From Ifrita kowaldi (taxonomy: Eukaryota; Chordata; Aves; Passeriformes; Cinclosomatidae): a DNA stretch of 64,000 nucleotides. The stretch is from positions 62,001 to 126,000 of the forward strand of contig VZRS01001505.1 in assembly GCA_013398055.1 (NCBI GenBank). Direction: 5' to 3'. The position numbers and the translations under genes were made by a program. Below are positions 49,401-63,300 of this stretch, one piece after another. Positions within the stretch are counted from its first letter, which is position 1. The number at the start of each line of letters is the position of its first letter. The notes beneath the pieces are model-generated. The model was given only the letters and a program-made list of their open reading frames with translations, made no database searches and was not told the origin of the DNA.

Positions 49401-52400
49401 TTTTAGTTCAAATCCTACTCTTTCTCATGAGCAAGTTGCATTGCCTGTTGGTTTAGGCAAGGTTGTGTGCAGGGCTGTGTGCAGCAGAAGTTCTGGTTCA
49501 GCTATTGAGTTGTGGGAACTTAGGCCACTTAGAAAACATGAGTGTATTGTAGGTTTCCTGAAGGTCTGGAGAAACGATTATTTGTCGGTTCCAAAGTAAC
49601 TGTGTTACTGACCAGGAATGGGGTTTTCTTGAATAGCAGTGCTCCATGTTTCTGTTACTTTGGTACAGCTCCAAGGGGATATAGTAGAACTGTGGCTTTG
49701 AGAAACAACCCCAGTGTACGTAGTTCTTTTATTTTCATTTTTTAAATTGTGCAGCTGCGCATTGAACAGACTTCTTCAAGGAACTCTGTTTATTTCAATG
49801 GGACAGCTTTCTAATTAGCTCACACTTGTTAAGTAAGAGTCACGGCTTTGGACCTGATTTCTGTCCTTAAGCTGCTCTGAGATCTTTGGGGCTGCACATG
49901 AAATAACAGTGCTATGTACAATTTACAGGGTGTTGTCAGTTGAAAGCTTCTCTGTGTTTCATGTATCCAGCACCAGTCTGATGTTCAGGCCAGCTGGCAG
50001 TCAGCTCAAGACAACAATGCCATGATAGGAAAGATAGTCAGAAGTTGCCAAAACCATTAGACAGCACATCTGCCTGCTGTTTGCCAGGATCTGTGCTGAG
50101 CTGCCAGCACCAGTCTCTTGGGTAGAGATGGAAACACCTTCCAGTGTAATTCATGTGTGTCACAGCTCTTCAGAGACACAAACAGTGGCTTCTGGTGGCA
50201 TTGGGGTGTTTCCACTGTGTTTCATCTTGTTCAGGTTAGTATCACTAGAAACAGCAGTAATATGTGCTAGATGCACCAAAAATGATGAAGACTGTGGCAA
50301 ACCTGAAATGTAGATTCATTCTTTAGGGCGTTTCCTTCAAAACTTTTTGATATTTTAATGTCTTCTGCTTGGCTGTTGGCACTGAGAGCAGAGCAAGTGT
50401 AAGGGGCTGAATGAGAGCTGGTTTTCATAGAGAAAAATAGCTGTTTTCTGCTTTTATACTGATAATACAAGTTCCCAGCACTGGTTGTTAGAATAATACT
50501 GCTGGCAGAGTGAGAGACATGGAGAGACAAGAGGGATCATGTTTCATGGGCCATAAACTGGGGCACACTAAAATAATCCTCTCAGATATGGTCAACTGAA
50601 TATGAATCCGTGTAATCTTGAACACACTCTATGTGAACTCAGAATTAATCATCAGAAAAAATGAACCCATGAACACAGAGCTAGATGTCAGGAGGAATAT
50701 TTTGTTCTCATGGTGAAATACTCAAGACCAACTCGTGGCATTGTCCTACAAAGAGCATCATAAAATCTAACCCAAAAGATGTCATTATGAATTATTTGCT
50801 GGGAGCCTAACTGTCCCTTGCTCAGTATATTAAGATGCCATGTGGCATTTATTTTCCAAACAGATTAGGAAGTGCAAAGTCTGTCATTAAATAAAGCTCA
50901 GCTGGAAACCAGTGATGTTTTTCCCGCTATCGAAGCCTTATGCCTTCTAAGACTGATATTTAGTAATCCTTTGAATTCATACTTCAAACAACTTGAAAGG
51001 TGAGCTTTGGTTCTAATACTGACAAGTCTGTGAGTCTGATGTCTCCAAGTCTGGAAAAAAGAGGTGTCTGCTGCTCTGGTGGGGCTTCTTATCCTAAACT
51101 TGGAGTCACTGATGGGCATTGTGGTGATGGTGGGAAAGACAGAGGTTGCAGTATCCTGAAGTTCATTCCAAAGTTCAGTCATCACCAAATTTATCAATAT
51201 ACAGGCACGTAATGGGACAAATATATCCTTCTGGGAGGAAAACGGATTATGTTTCTTTTAAGGATGGAGCATCAGGAGCACAAACCAGTTACTTTGCAAG
51301 GAATCCAAGTGAGTGTTTCTGGGGAGAAAGAGTCCCAGTATCTCATCCACAAAGAAAATATTATCAAATAGATTTTTGATTTTTATTGTTTTATCACCCC
51401 AAAATATGAGAAACTGTGGAACATTATTATTGGATTCCCTAACCCTTGGTTCATTGTGACTTCAAATGTGTGGGACCACTGTATTGATCTCTTACCATCC
51501 TCGGTATGATAACGGGTGGGTGATGTACAAACTTATCATCCTCCTTCTGGAGCCCCATGATGTACCTCGGAAAGGAATGAGAGACAGAGGGGAGACTGAG
51601 ACTACTTAATGTGCCTCGGGAATTCATGACAGATCTTGAATCTCTCAAGGAATGTTTTTCTTGTTTCACTCCATTGGGAATTGGCTCTGACATAGTCAAA
51701 AACATTTTCAGAACGAGTCCCTTTCATTTTCATGGCCTCTCTATTGCTCTTGTCACTGACCCAAAGCCTTTTGATTTTTTTTTTCTTTTGACGTTCTTGA
51801 GCTAATTGGTCTCAATGAAAAGTGGTTTGTTTCCTGCAGAAACCTGGCTGTGACAAAAAGTGTGGAGGTTGGGGGAAATCTGGGATAGGCCAGTGCCAAA
51901 CGGCTTATATAATAGCTCAGAATAGTCAGCCAAAATATAGTGTGAGAGCTTCATGGGTGGAGTTTGGTTGAATTAAAAGGTCTGCAGGGTTTGGACACAA
52001 AAATGCCAATAGGGCCAGCCATGAATTTCTTATTTCAGTCAGGATTAGCTCAGCTTCATGCAGTGAAAGGAGCAGATAATTATTTAACTGGATAATTATG
52101 GGCTGGATTCCTTCAGGAAGGCACAGTGTCTTGGTGCTTTTACTTATTAGCATGGGCCTCTCTTGAGGCAAGAGGATCTTGTCTGCTGTTTGTGTTCTGC
52201 TCACCTGTAATTGTGTGTGCTCGGTGCTCTGCAGCTCTGGTGTCTTCAAACCAGCTGGAAGTTAGGACCCCAGATTGCACAGGAGATGCCTTCTAGGCAT
52301 TTTTCATTGATTTCAGTGAGCTTCTGACCAGGTTGCACACAAGGAGAAACTTTTAAGCATTGTAAATGAAAGTGAAGAGCTAGACTGGACAGGTTTGCAG

Positions 52401-53479
52401 CCCCAGAAGCAAATTGAGTGCCATGAGTTGAAGACAGAAGGAAGCACAGTTTACTCATGTACTTCACTGTAGCATAAATGTCTGATCAGCTCCCTTAGAT
52501 TCAATGGGAGTCTCCTGACTGACTTTAAGGGAAGAAGATGGGACTCTGCAAAGAGGTATTTTGGCTCTGAACCTCTTGTCTGTGGATAGGACTTTAACAG
52601 GCAGGGAAGGTCCCACCACCATGTTCAGGCTTTAAGGTACTGCACATAGATCTCAAGGAAAAGAGACATGCCGAGGATCAGGAATTCCTCCACATTAACA
52701 AGACCTGGACTCGGTCTAGAGCAGGGTAAATGATTTATGTCTTGTTTTGTCAGCTGAACCAGATGATTGAAGGAAAAGTTATATTGGGTCAATGCCGAAC
52801 AAAAACGTTTTCATTTTCCCACCAAAACAAAAGCCTGGAAGAGAATTCCGGCTCTGCAAAGTGTGTAATTTAATGTCCATGTTTGTGTTCTTTTTGAAAT
52901 TATATGTACACATATCCCATTTCAGTAAATCATTGCTGCATGCTTTGAAATAAAATTGTGATTTTTAAAAATTTTTTTGTTTCGTTTTGGGAACAGCAAA
53001 GGACAGTATTCCAGTACTCTTAAATTCCTCACCAATATTCCTCAGTTAATGTAATTTGGGAACTATTTTGGCTGTCAAAAAAAAGATTTTTTTTGGCAGA
53101 TAAATTAGAGTCTAAACCATCCCCACCCCGTGTACATCTAGATACCAGCTGAATCATGAACTCTGTGTTTAATCCTCAGATCCACTGATTTATCTGTGGG
53201 GCTGGTACTTAATACACAGACGCTCAGCTTGAAGGCATAGCCAACAGAGATGAGGGAAAGAGAACATGTGAATGTTCCATCTGTCCTTAAGGAAGCTTTC
53301 CTTTTCCAAAAGTAAAGTCTTAGTTGGGGAGGCATTATTTTTCTTTTACATATATCTTTTTCCCCCAATAAAAATTCAGTGATTCCTCTTCCTCTGAGAG
53401 ATTTCTTTGTGAACTGTCTTTTGTAATCTTTGGGCCAGTTGCAGTGGTGGTTTAAATCAGTGTGACTCAGCTAACACTA
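49401..53479. other. Intronic sequence without recognised elements
   Basis: AT-rich, unique-looking. Short T-rich and A-rich runs occur at about 51774-51789 and 53078-53094. No exon, RNA gene or repeat copy was recognised. Confidence 0.55.
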
Positions 53480-54330
53480 TTTAGCTTCTAACCCATAAAG
53501 ATTCAAAACACACGAGCCCTGACTTATCTCAAGCAAATGACTGCTTCCCTGGAGCCGGCTGAGGCTGCTGGTGTTATTAAAGTTAAGCAGGAGTCTCCCA
53601 TGTTCTGCTGTGTTCAGGTTTAAACAGTAAGGTGATGACACTTCTCTTTTGCTTTTGTAATTTCTTGGAGTTGTTCTCCTTCCCTTCGGTACGTGTGGTT
53701 TAAAAGCAGTCCATCATGTTGCAGACTCTATAAACTGTGGGTTGCTTAATTTGTGTGATTCATAACACAAGGAAAAAAAAAAAGAGCCATCATCATTCTT
53801 GGTATTCCATCCAGCTCTGTTACCCAGAGCATTGACCTTGACCAGCTAATGATAGGTATTTAATATATATGCGTGTCTGTATATATAGATATAAATATTC
53901 ATTATGTGAGGTCCGAGAGCATAAGGGAACGCTGGCAGTGCCAAGTTTTGTTCAATGGTTCAGGCTTCCAGCTGTGCCAAACTCTGGGTTCCCTTAATGT
54001 ACCTTAAAAAAAACCCCAGGCTTTGCTTGAATGTCATCCAGCTTTATTAAGAGAAAGATCAAGCGTAATCTTATTAAGCCTGTCACTCACAAACCATAAG
54101 GGTGCAGCCTTGGTGTGTCTGTTGGGTCCACATGTGCGAACAATTTTGCCTCGTGATACTCAAACAGGGGCTGTTATTCTTTAATGAAGGCTGTGAATAA
54201 CAGAGCTACAAATTGCAAGCTTGGTGATGTGCTCACACACTCGTGTGTTAACAGAAAGGGGTGAAGGCAGGGCTTGTTTGTTTGGATTTTAACATGTTCC
54301 TCAAGCACGTTCGAAGCCACACAACCACAA
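53480..54330. promoter_or_regulatory. Weak candidate regulatory block around a TA-rich tract
   Basis: The flanks of a TA/TG-rich run (53861-53900) show dispersed CpGs and clustered motifs such as TTATTAAAGTTAA, CTTATTAAG and AACAATTTTG, with no repeat or open frame accounting for them. This is a judgement on composition only and is weaker than the other two CpG blocks. Confidence 0.18.
53861..53900. repeat. TA/TG-rich microsatellite-like tract
   Basis: TAATATATATGCGTGTCTGT followed by ATATATAGATATAAATATTC. An impure alternating tract. Confidence 0.75.
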
Positions 54331-57300
54331 TGTTTTTCAAAATCTGTTGTGTATATTTTGAGGTTTCTGAACTTCCATAATAACTTACTCAGCTTTTGAA
54401 TGGGACCATGTGTCGGAGTGGACAGCTGTGTCAGGAAAACTTCACAGGAGCACTGAATCTCCCTCTTTTTGGTTTTACTAGAAGTCTGCTCCCTGGGCCA
54501 GTGTTATGAGGGGATGTTCAGATAAATTGTGCTTGCCTTCATTGTTGCTCCTTTTCCCCAGTGTTAACAGCCAGGCAGCAGGAGATAACAGTGGAAACCA
54601 CTACTGTTTATACCAGTGTAAAACCAGAGTGCTGCAGTGGGGACTCAAATCAAATATTTCTGCTTGCTCAAAACATGGATGTATATAGAAATTATGTGTA
54701 TTTATATAGAAAAAAAGAACTTAAATTGAAATTAGTCAGGATGTTTGGCCATGTGGCTGAGAATAGATCTGTGTGGGTGAAACTCACAAAAATAACTAGT
54801 GATGAGTGGAATGTAGAGACACATTTGATAGTCTAATTGAGAATAAATTTGTAATGAGAAGAACTTCTCCATAGACGTATGCAAATTAGCACTTGAGGAA
54901 TACAGCTTTCCAAGACTTTTACTCAATTAAATTTTAAATTTGTGAGCAAGATACCCTGTGTCTGTGGGGATGTGGGAGCTTGATACAGCTATTTGCATGC
55001 CCAGAGTAGCTTGCAAATGGAAGTATTTGCAGGATGAAGTTTATCACTGCTGGGTTATGATAGATATTCATACAGCACCTTTGCAGCTGAGAACCTCTAA
55101 ATACTGCAGGACTATGTTCTGTTCTTTTCCCACTACACAGATGGTCTCTCTGACAGATAAGATTTACTGACCCTTCTGGTAGAGCATTTGCCATTGCTGC
55201 CTGGAAACTCCCCCTCCTTCCACCACAGGACCTTTAGGCAAAGGACTGTCCGTCCTTCATAAAGTATTTCTTTCTTCTGTTTTGCTTTTAAGAGAGAAAA
55301 AATAATTAATAAGAGACACAGCCATGGAATCTCCTAGTGCTGTCAAATGTCCTCTGGAGGTTCTTTTCTTAATTTATACCAACATCCTTAGTGTCAAAGC
55401 TGGTCTGATCCATCGTGCCCAGGCAGAGCTGATCCTGGTTTATGACATTTAGATGGGCTAAAATGGGTACTTTCTAGCCCAATTTTCTGTTATTCCACAT
55501 CTTTGGCATGCTTTGCATTTCAAAGGAGACAGAGCTCCAGATGTAGGTGCTCTAGATCTCTTCCCACACCAGTGTGTCTCAGGGTCTTGTAATACCATAT
55601 TCAGCAGCTTAACAAATGTCTGCATTGTCTTCCTGCCTTCCTTTTCTCCTCAGGGAAAAGAGTTTGTTAGTTTCATCTGCCCTGTTTTGGGAGTTTGCTT
55701 CCCAGTGTCAGGACAGGCATGAATCAAGCAGCAAGCCTTGGGCTTGGAGTGTAAGGTGGGAAACAACTGGAATGCCACAGCAGCAGTATCTGACTCCAAT
55801 CTGAGTGTTTTGTGGACTCCTGGGGTTTATTTCTCCTACTTTTCCTCTGTGGGGAGGGCCTCAGCCTAGGGCCTCAAAGCACTCCTCGAAAAAACCCCTC
55901 ACCTGCACTGGAGAGACTCATTATGATGCTGCAAAGGGATCCTTAGCTGAATTTTAAGTCTGAGGATGCTGTTTTAGGGCAGGTTTCCTCTGGGTTGTTG
56001 AATGGACTTGGAGATGCCTGGTGTAACTTGTGAGGTGGCAAATGATCTACGTAGCACAAGGCAGTTTTGGATGGAGCAATTAGCTCAAACCTTGCGAGTG
56101 GTGCAGCTGCGCCGAAGTGCCTTTAGAGCAGCGCCAGCCGAAACCACAGAGCAGCACTGCACGTAATTGCTTTTAATCCATGATCAAGGACAAGCTTGGA
56201 ATCGTGCCTGCTGCTGTATGCTCCTCTGGATGGCAGAAGAGAAAGGGTTGAGTCCAAACTGGAGACCAGGTCGGATGTGTTGTGCTCAGCAGGGACATGT
56301 CTCAGCAAAAGCAGATGGGATCCAGCAAGAGGAGGGGACGCACACCTGGGCACAGGTGAATCAGGGTCCATGAGCTCCCTGGAGGACTTGCTCTCAGCTG
56401 CTGATGGAGACCACCGAGGGTGTCCTGCCCCAGGTGTTGCACTGGCCAGGCAGCCTCCAGATGCTACCAGCGCTGCGCTGATTAACCTGGAAGAAAAGGC
56501 CATTTCCAGGTTGGGGTGACACCTCACCGCACTCACAGCCGCATTTGTGAACTTTCGGGGGTGTTTTTCTGCAACAACAGTGACATCCAGTGGCCAGCTG
56601 GATTTTTCTGGGAAGAGCACAAGCCAGTCTTAACAACGTGAAGTTTTTTACAGATAAAAAAATCCTGACTAAGGAGGCTCAGTTTTGGTTTCCTTGAAGG
56701 TTTCCTTTTCTAAAAAGTCTGGTGAAATGGTTTCTGTTTTTCTATGTCCACAGAGTAGGAAGCATCAGTACTCTCTCCTCCAGCAAGGAGTTTGTCCTGT
56801 GTCCATAAACTCCAGGGGGCTGGCAATTTGCTGAGGAATCACTGTGTTTTGTGCTAAGGCATCACCACGTTTTCCACTTATGAGACATCCCCAATCCAAA
56901 TAAACCACCAGAAAGGGGCTCCTGGAATAGATGAAGAAAGCAGTGTAGTCTGTAGAAAAATTGACTGAGAGGTCAAAACCAGAAAGAACAAGCAAGGATC
57001 CATGTCCTGCCAACTGGGAGCTTTGATTTGTGGTTTTCAAACTGCTTTTCAAACAGAAAATGACAGCTCATCTTGTAGTCTTTTGAAGTAATTTCACAGA
57101 TTCAACAGACATTGCCCCCAAATAACTTTCCTGGAATGGTTTGATCTCACACTGGAGAAAGATTACAGTTTTGTTTAATTCAGTTCAGAGCTGTCTTGAG
57201 CAAACTGGAGGAACTGGGGGAAGCAGGTTCAAAGCAAACACAGTGAAGTGCTGTTTCACACCAGGCTTGATTACATTGAGGACATAGTACATTGTAGGAG

Positions 57301-60300
57301 CCAAATGCATCCATGAGGCCAAAAAAGGACAGACTCAACAGTCCAGCTCGCTACTGAGCCTGCAGTGATGGACCATGGCCCTCACCCCTATTTATTTCCT
57401 ATAAGAAACCATTAAGTGCTTAAAATGCACTTAAATCCTTGTTACCTGCCAGAAGCCTTTGCCGAAGGCAGGCAAAGGTGCTGCATTTCTAACACTGGCT
57501 TTGTGCTGAGAACAGCTGAGGTCCCTCATGGTTTGGTCCTTGCTGAGCCTCAGAGATGCCTCCACAAGTTCATCAGAGATACTCTGCCTGCAAAAAGCTG
57601 TTTTTCTGACTGAGGAGCTTTCCAAGGCCCGAAGCTGCCCTGAGCTCAGACTCCCCCCAGTCCTTGAGGTGTTTTAGTACCACGTTCACAGCTACCCCCT
57701 TTAGAAAGAAGGTGGGAATTACGGAATCTAGTTTCTCCCCCCTACCCCGACCTTTGCCTGGCTTTGGCAAGCAGGTCCATGTGCATTCCAGACTGGTTGG
57801 GGATGGCTCAGGGGATTTGCGATGGGATATGAAACACTTCTCTCGGAGGCTGCTTGTCCTGCGCCGGCTGTCCAGGGGGCCGACAGCAGCTTCCGTGGAA
57901 AGAGCTGATAATTGTGGTTCAGGTGGGAGAGGGTTGTCTACTTCAGCAAGGCTGTACCTGCACTAATAAGGCACCTTGGGTAAGAAAAGAGGCTGCATTT
58001 CCTCACCAATTTCCTCACTGCTTGAGGCGTTGATGACAGCCGGCAAAGAACGTTAAGACAGCACATTTCACACACCAGACTGTCTGCACTTGGGGGATCT
58101 GATGATCCCAGAGATGCCTCCAGCACCCTAGGAAGACTCCTAGAGATGCTGGGTTTTCTCTAGATTTTCCTCAGACTCATCTCCTTTTCTTCTGCCACAG
58201 TGTTAGGCACGGCGAAGTTCCCAAGATTTTGTACATTGAGCCTGTCCATTGGAGAGGATCCCGTGAGGGACAGAGACATGTTTCCTGTCACACAGCTCCA
58301 TGACTGCACACACCTCCAGTCACAACCTTGTGTAGAAAGGTATTTTCCCAATAATATGGTTCAGTGAGGAGCATGCACCTTAGAAAAAATAAAATAAACG
58401 AAAACAATGAAAAAAGAAAATCACATCTAGTCATGGCATTCTGCTAGGGGGGAAATTGCCAATAACCATCCTGCATGCAGTATCTCAGCCTGAGCAAGCC
58501 CTGCCTTTACTCACAGTAAAACCTGGGGACAAAGTAAATGAAACTTTCATTTCAGCCCTGCCCGCACAATTTTCCTCCTACGTATTTCTTGCACCAGCAA
58601 ACATAACCAATGCATTTTACAGAATGTAAATCTTCAAATCTTCAGGCTTTGTTGTTTGATTCTCAAGGGATCCTATGTTTTCTTTAAGAAGATATGCTGA
58701 AAGAGTCATCCTCTGTTGGACCTGCTCTCTGTGGAAAACTCCTCTAATGCCACATGAGTGAAGCAAGAACATGAAATAGCCCAAATGGCCCTATAACCAA
58801 CCAAAGCACAGATCCACACAGCTCCCTGTCCCGTGCAAACTCTGGCATGACAAGAAAGGTGGGGGACAGGGCAGAAAAGGGAATGGTGGGGAGGAAGAAT
58901 GGGCTGTGTGCAGTGTTCAGGAGCTTTGGGGCAGTAGCAGGGTGGCTTGGCAGGCCACCATGCCATGTCTGATAGACACCAAGGCTAAAGGAGCTCCTTA
59001 AGCTCACATGGTCGATGGAGAGGGATTTGCACAGAGGGCTCGTATTCTTCCCGAACCTGGTATTTGAGATGTTGGAATGAATTGCTCTGTGGAGGTGCCA
59101 TCCTCTCCAGTGAGACTCACTAGCACAGACCAGCCACTTCATTTGGAAATGTCTGAGGCAGTTACAAACTGACACAGAGGCCAGAGGAGATGCTTGGGAG
59201 GTGACCTCACTTCAGCTCTTGCTTGTGTTGTTTTTCTGAACCTAAGTGAAACAGCTGGTTTAGACTTGGAAGAAAATGGAGGTTTTTTTTTTCAAAAAAA
59301 AAATCATTTTATTGTTTACCACATATGTTTAGGGCAAGTCTGCTAGGGAAAGTGCTCCAAGGCTTCGAAGACAGCAGAGAACTGACTTGCTAAGCTCACA
59401 TTATGGCCCTGCATTGAGTCTGGAAGCAGAGCGCTGTACCAGCAAGGAGCCAGTTCCAAACTGGTAAACTCTGCCCCACCTCATGCTGAGCCTGTTGTGG
59501 ACTGTGCATTGCACTCCAGGCTGCTTCTAGAGAAGGATTTCCATGGTGTGGCAATTGAGTGCCTCAACAACAGCTCCATACCTTTAACAGGAAGGCTGCT
59601 CAGAAAGGAAGATCAGAAACGGAGAGACACGGGGGGAGTTTATTATACTTGGGGGCAGCAAGGAAATAGAAGTCTGTGGGAATCTGTCTGTCCTTCAGAT
59701 TGAGATCCTCCAAGTATAGAATTGTACTGCAGATCTCAGAGACACCCCAGGGAAGCACAAATCTGTGCTCTATTAGCCTGGCGTCAATCTGGAATAACCC
59801 CCTCAACTTTTGGCCCCTGGTCACTCCGTTCTCGCTCTGGCTACAGTGTGGCCTTTCTCCAGAGCTTGTTCTGTAAGTGCACTCGGGTGAGAGGAGAGAG
59901 AGGTGATTACATGCAAGAAAAGAATGAAGGGGAGCCATGGGAGGGTTGCTGGACGTTGGAAATGCTGCACGCTTTGGCTTTTTATGTGTTATTGCTCTGG
60001 TTCCCGTGACTGTCCGAAAGTGGCTATGAGTCAGTTCCTCACAACTGCATAGAATAACAACATCAAACGAGAGGGAAAATGATTTCTCCATCTGCTTGGA
60101 GAAGGGGTGGCATGACGTAAGGAGTCTATGATGAAAGCCTGCTTTACAAGACCATTGCACGTGGCTTGTGCAAAGTATTTTTTAAGGCATGCTTTGGGCT
60201 CGGATACTCCTGCCAAACAGGGGAGGAGGAAAGCTCGTTCCCTGCATCTCCAGCTCTCCTTCACAGCTTTTTGCATAATGCTGCAATTTCCAAGTGCAAA

Positions 60301-63300
60301 ACCGTGTCTTGAAGCAGAGCAAAAGCCAGCAACCTGGGGTGACAGACTTTTCTGGGAGGTGGGATCTTTGATGGTCCCTTTTCCTTTGGAAAGCCCAGAG
60401 AGCTCTTGTTTCAAACCTGAATACCAGCCTCTAAAGAGCTTTTGTTAGATCTGGTCTGGTGTGGTAGGGCTACATGTCTCATCCTCTGGCATGCTGTGGC
60501 TCTCATTATTTCATACTATCTGGGGTAGACTGGGGTCCTTCAAGCCATTTCCAGAAAATTCCCCTGTTGCATCCCCACAAGCACAAATTTTGTTTGTGTT
60601 ATCAGGAAAATTTAAAATCAAAATATTCAGGCAGTCCTAACATCATACTCATGCCTAGGTGCTGCATATCACCCACCTGGTGTCATTCCTTGATAAGACA
60701 CTTCACATCAGAGGGGTACTCAGTGCTAGAGCAAGATCTGCGCAAATCCGGCATTTGCTCCTTGTCAAAGTGCATTCAAGATACTTATTCAAGACCATCC
60801 TTACCACTAGAGTGAGATTTTAAGGAAGAAAGTGGTTCAAGAACAAAGAGGAGCAGTTGTGTGGCAGTGATAATGGTTTAAACCTGGGTCACCACAGAAA
60901 GGCTGAAGAGCCTCCAGTTTTTAAAGCACGCTATTTATTAGCAAAGAAAGGTGCTGGACAAGGAGCAAAAGGGAATTAAAAATCTGGAGGGTTTATCCAC
61001 AAAACTGATTCCCCATCACGGGTCTGGAACATCTGTCGTGTCTGGAGAGAGTAATGTGGGATGGCATGTGGTTCCCAGTAAATTCCTGCTGTTACCCAGA
61101 GACCTCTGGGTCAGACTGGAATGCTATAGCGGAGAAATTAGCAAATTCAGATAAAAAGTCATTGCCTGGAGTGTTTGTTGTAGCTCCTTACTACAGCCTC
61201 ATCTTAACAAATTCATCATTCAGCTTCCAAAATACTCAGTTTGACCATTGTGGGAATAAGAGAAATGGAGATGCAGTTTTGGAGGCAGCGGGCAAAGGAA
61301 CCACAAAGTATTTGCCCCAGCTGTGAGGGGGCAACTCTCAGCCCTTTGCATTTTTCCCTACACTAATTCTTGAGAAGCCTTCCTACCATAAACATTGTGG
61401 TGCTGCCAAGGGGCTTGAGAATCAGCATCGAGGGAGAAGGAGGAATAGAGGCTGCTGCCTCCTGATTGCAGAGCAGCCCAAGGTCTAAATGGCAACAAAA
61501 CGTTATACATAATGTCTGATTCACCGTGTGGAGAATGTAAAGAATTGAGACCTCCCGACACAGTTTACATTGGCCCTTTTTATGACTAATTGTGCAGAAA
61601 ATAGCTCTGCTTGTAGTGTGCATGGAAACAGTTCAGATTTCTGCTGTGTGTCAGCTAATGGGCTAGCAAGGCTTTTTTAGCACAACTTCAAAGGCTCTGG
61701 CAATGGAGGTCCTTTGTGAGGGAATTATCTCCTGCTCCTTTGTACCCCGCTATCCTTCTAAGCCATGGAACAAAGAATTGTGAAACGAATAGACAAAGTA
61801 ATTTGTAGTAGATCTCTAAACTTAGATAAAGTACATAACATTTGCTTAAAAACTTTTTTTCTGCTTCTGTCATCAAAACACGGTTATAATTTTTCTGTGT
61901 AGGAACACCCAAGTTCGTCTGACTTTTGAGGGATGCAACGTGATGCTTAGGTTATTGATGAGGGTCACTAGGATGTCTGAAATGGAAAAGAAGAGCTTTA
62001 GTTTATGTGGTCAATTAGAAAATACATGGCTGTCAAGAGCTGGCTGAGAAGTGTCCTTCTCTCTGCCTCAGGATATTCCACTAAGAAAGGAAGAAAATGC
62101 ATTCTTTCAGCGATGTGTTTGCGTATGGACGTGCTTTAAGGAAACCACGTATATTTCACGTATTTTTTTACATGTTTTTTAGTAAAAAAAAAAAAACAAG
62201 TTGCTGGTTTATTTTTTCTTTCTTCCAGTGAAAAACGAAACCTTGGGGAGATAAGGAAACACATTACATGGATCTGCTTTGTGTAGTCCAAAGCACAGTT
62301 CTTAATTAAAAATAAAAAAGCAAACCAGGATGATTAATGTTAGCAACCACACTGTATAATGTGTTCCTCCACTGTCTCCAGATCCTCTGTCTCAAAAAAA
62401 CAAGACATGAGTGAAAGGAGAATAATCTTTGTCTCATGAGATTTAATAAGAAACCCCCTCTGAAGTGCAGCAGCCACACTGACCACTCCACTGTGTTTGT
62501 GCTTGTGTTCAGACTGCAAAATGACTGTGTTTAGCATTGGGTCTTGTCCTCAAGCAAATCCCATGAGTACCTCCTAATCCTCAGAGGGTGGAAGGATTCC
62601 ATCCACACCTGGGCTTTTTTAATCTTAGACTGTTAGGGGTGGCTGCTCTGTATATTTCCATGCCCAAGTACAGACTTTCTCTTCAGGTCCCTATCTAGAA
62701 AATCTTTTATGTCTGCTTTCTCTCCTTTTCCACTTCCATGGATTTCCCAAGACAGCTGATGTTCTGACCTCTAGGATCCAGTTTTCATCAGCTGTCAAGA
62801 TAAATTTGGTTAATACTTCAGGAATGGTTTATTCAGGTTTAGACTGAAGAGGGAATAGTGATGCAAATGCAAGATCATTCCCCTGTCTCTCTAACCTGTC
62901 TGAAATGTCTCTAGATGCACTAAATTTTCAGTAGTTATACTTTCTTGAGGTTCTTCCTGGGTCAGGAAGAGAAATTTTTTAAATCTTTTAGCAGAAGCAT
63001 ACATGAACACATATCATATATATCTATAAAGCTCATTTATTTTCTATCTAGAAATAAAAATTAAATCCACTGATGTTATAAAAAATACAACAATTACTAC
63101 ATACTCTATTTGCAGGTATGGGCAGCCAGAAGCAGGGATCTGATGTTTTTCACTGATGCTGATCTTAATTGTCTCTAATATTTTAGTATGTGTTGCTTTG
63201 TAGACATACAATGAAATAACTATGATGTTCACGTGGAAATTTGTAATGAAGATTTAAATTTATTTAGGAATTTGAAGTTGAGGGGGTTTTAATAGAAGCT

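Noticed and set aside
56123..56620. 165-codon open frame on the minus strand as a gene
   Set aside because: Not recognisable and sits in a GC-richer patch where stop codons are rarer. Retained only as a low-interest finding.
59600..60160. Longest open frame of the window, 186 codons on the minus strand
   Set aside because: No recognisable domain, membrane segment pattern or splice context, overlapping open frames on the other strand, and a length plausible by chance in 64 kb of six-frame sequence.
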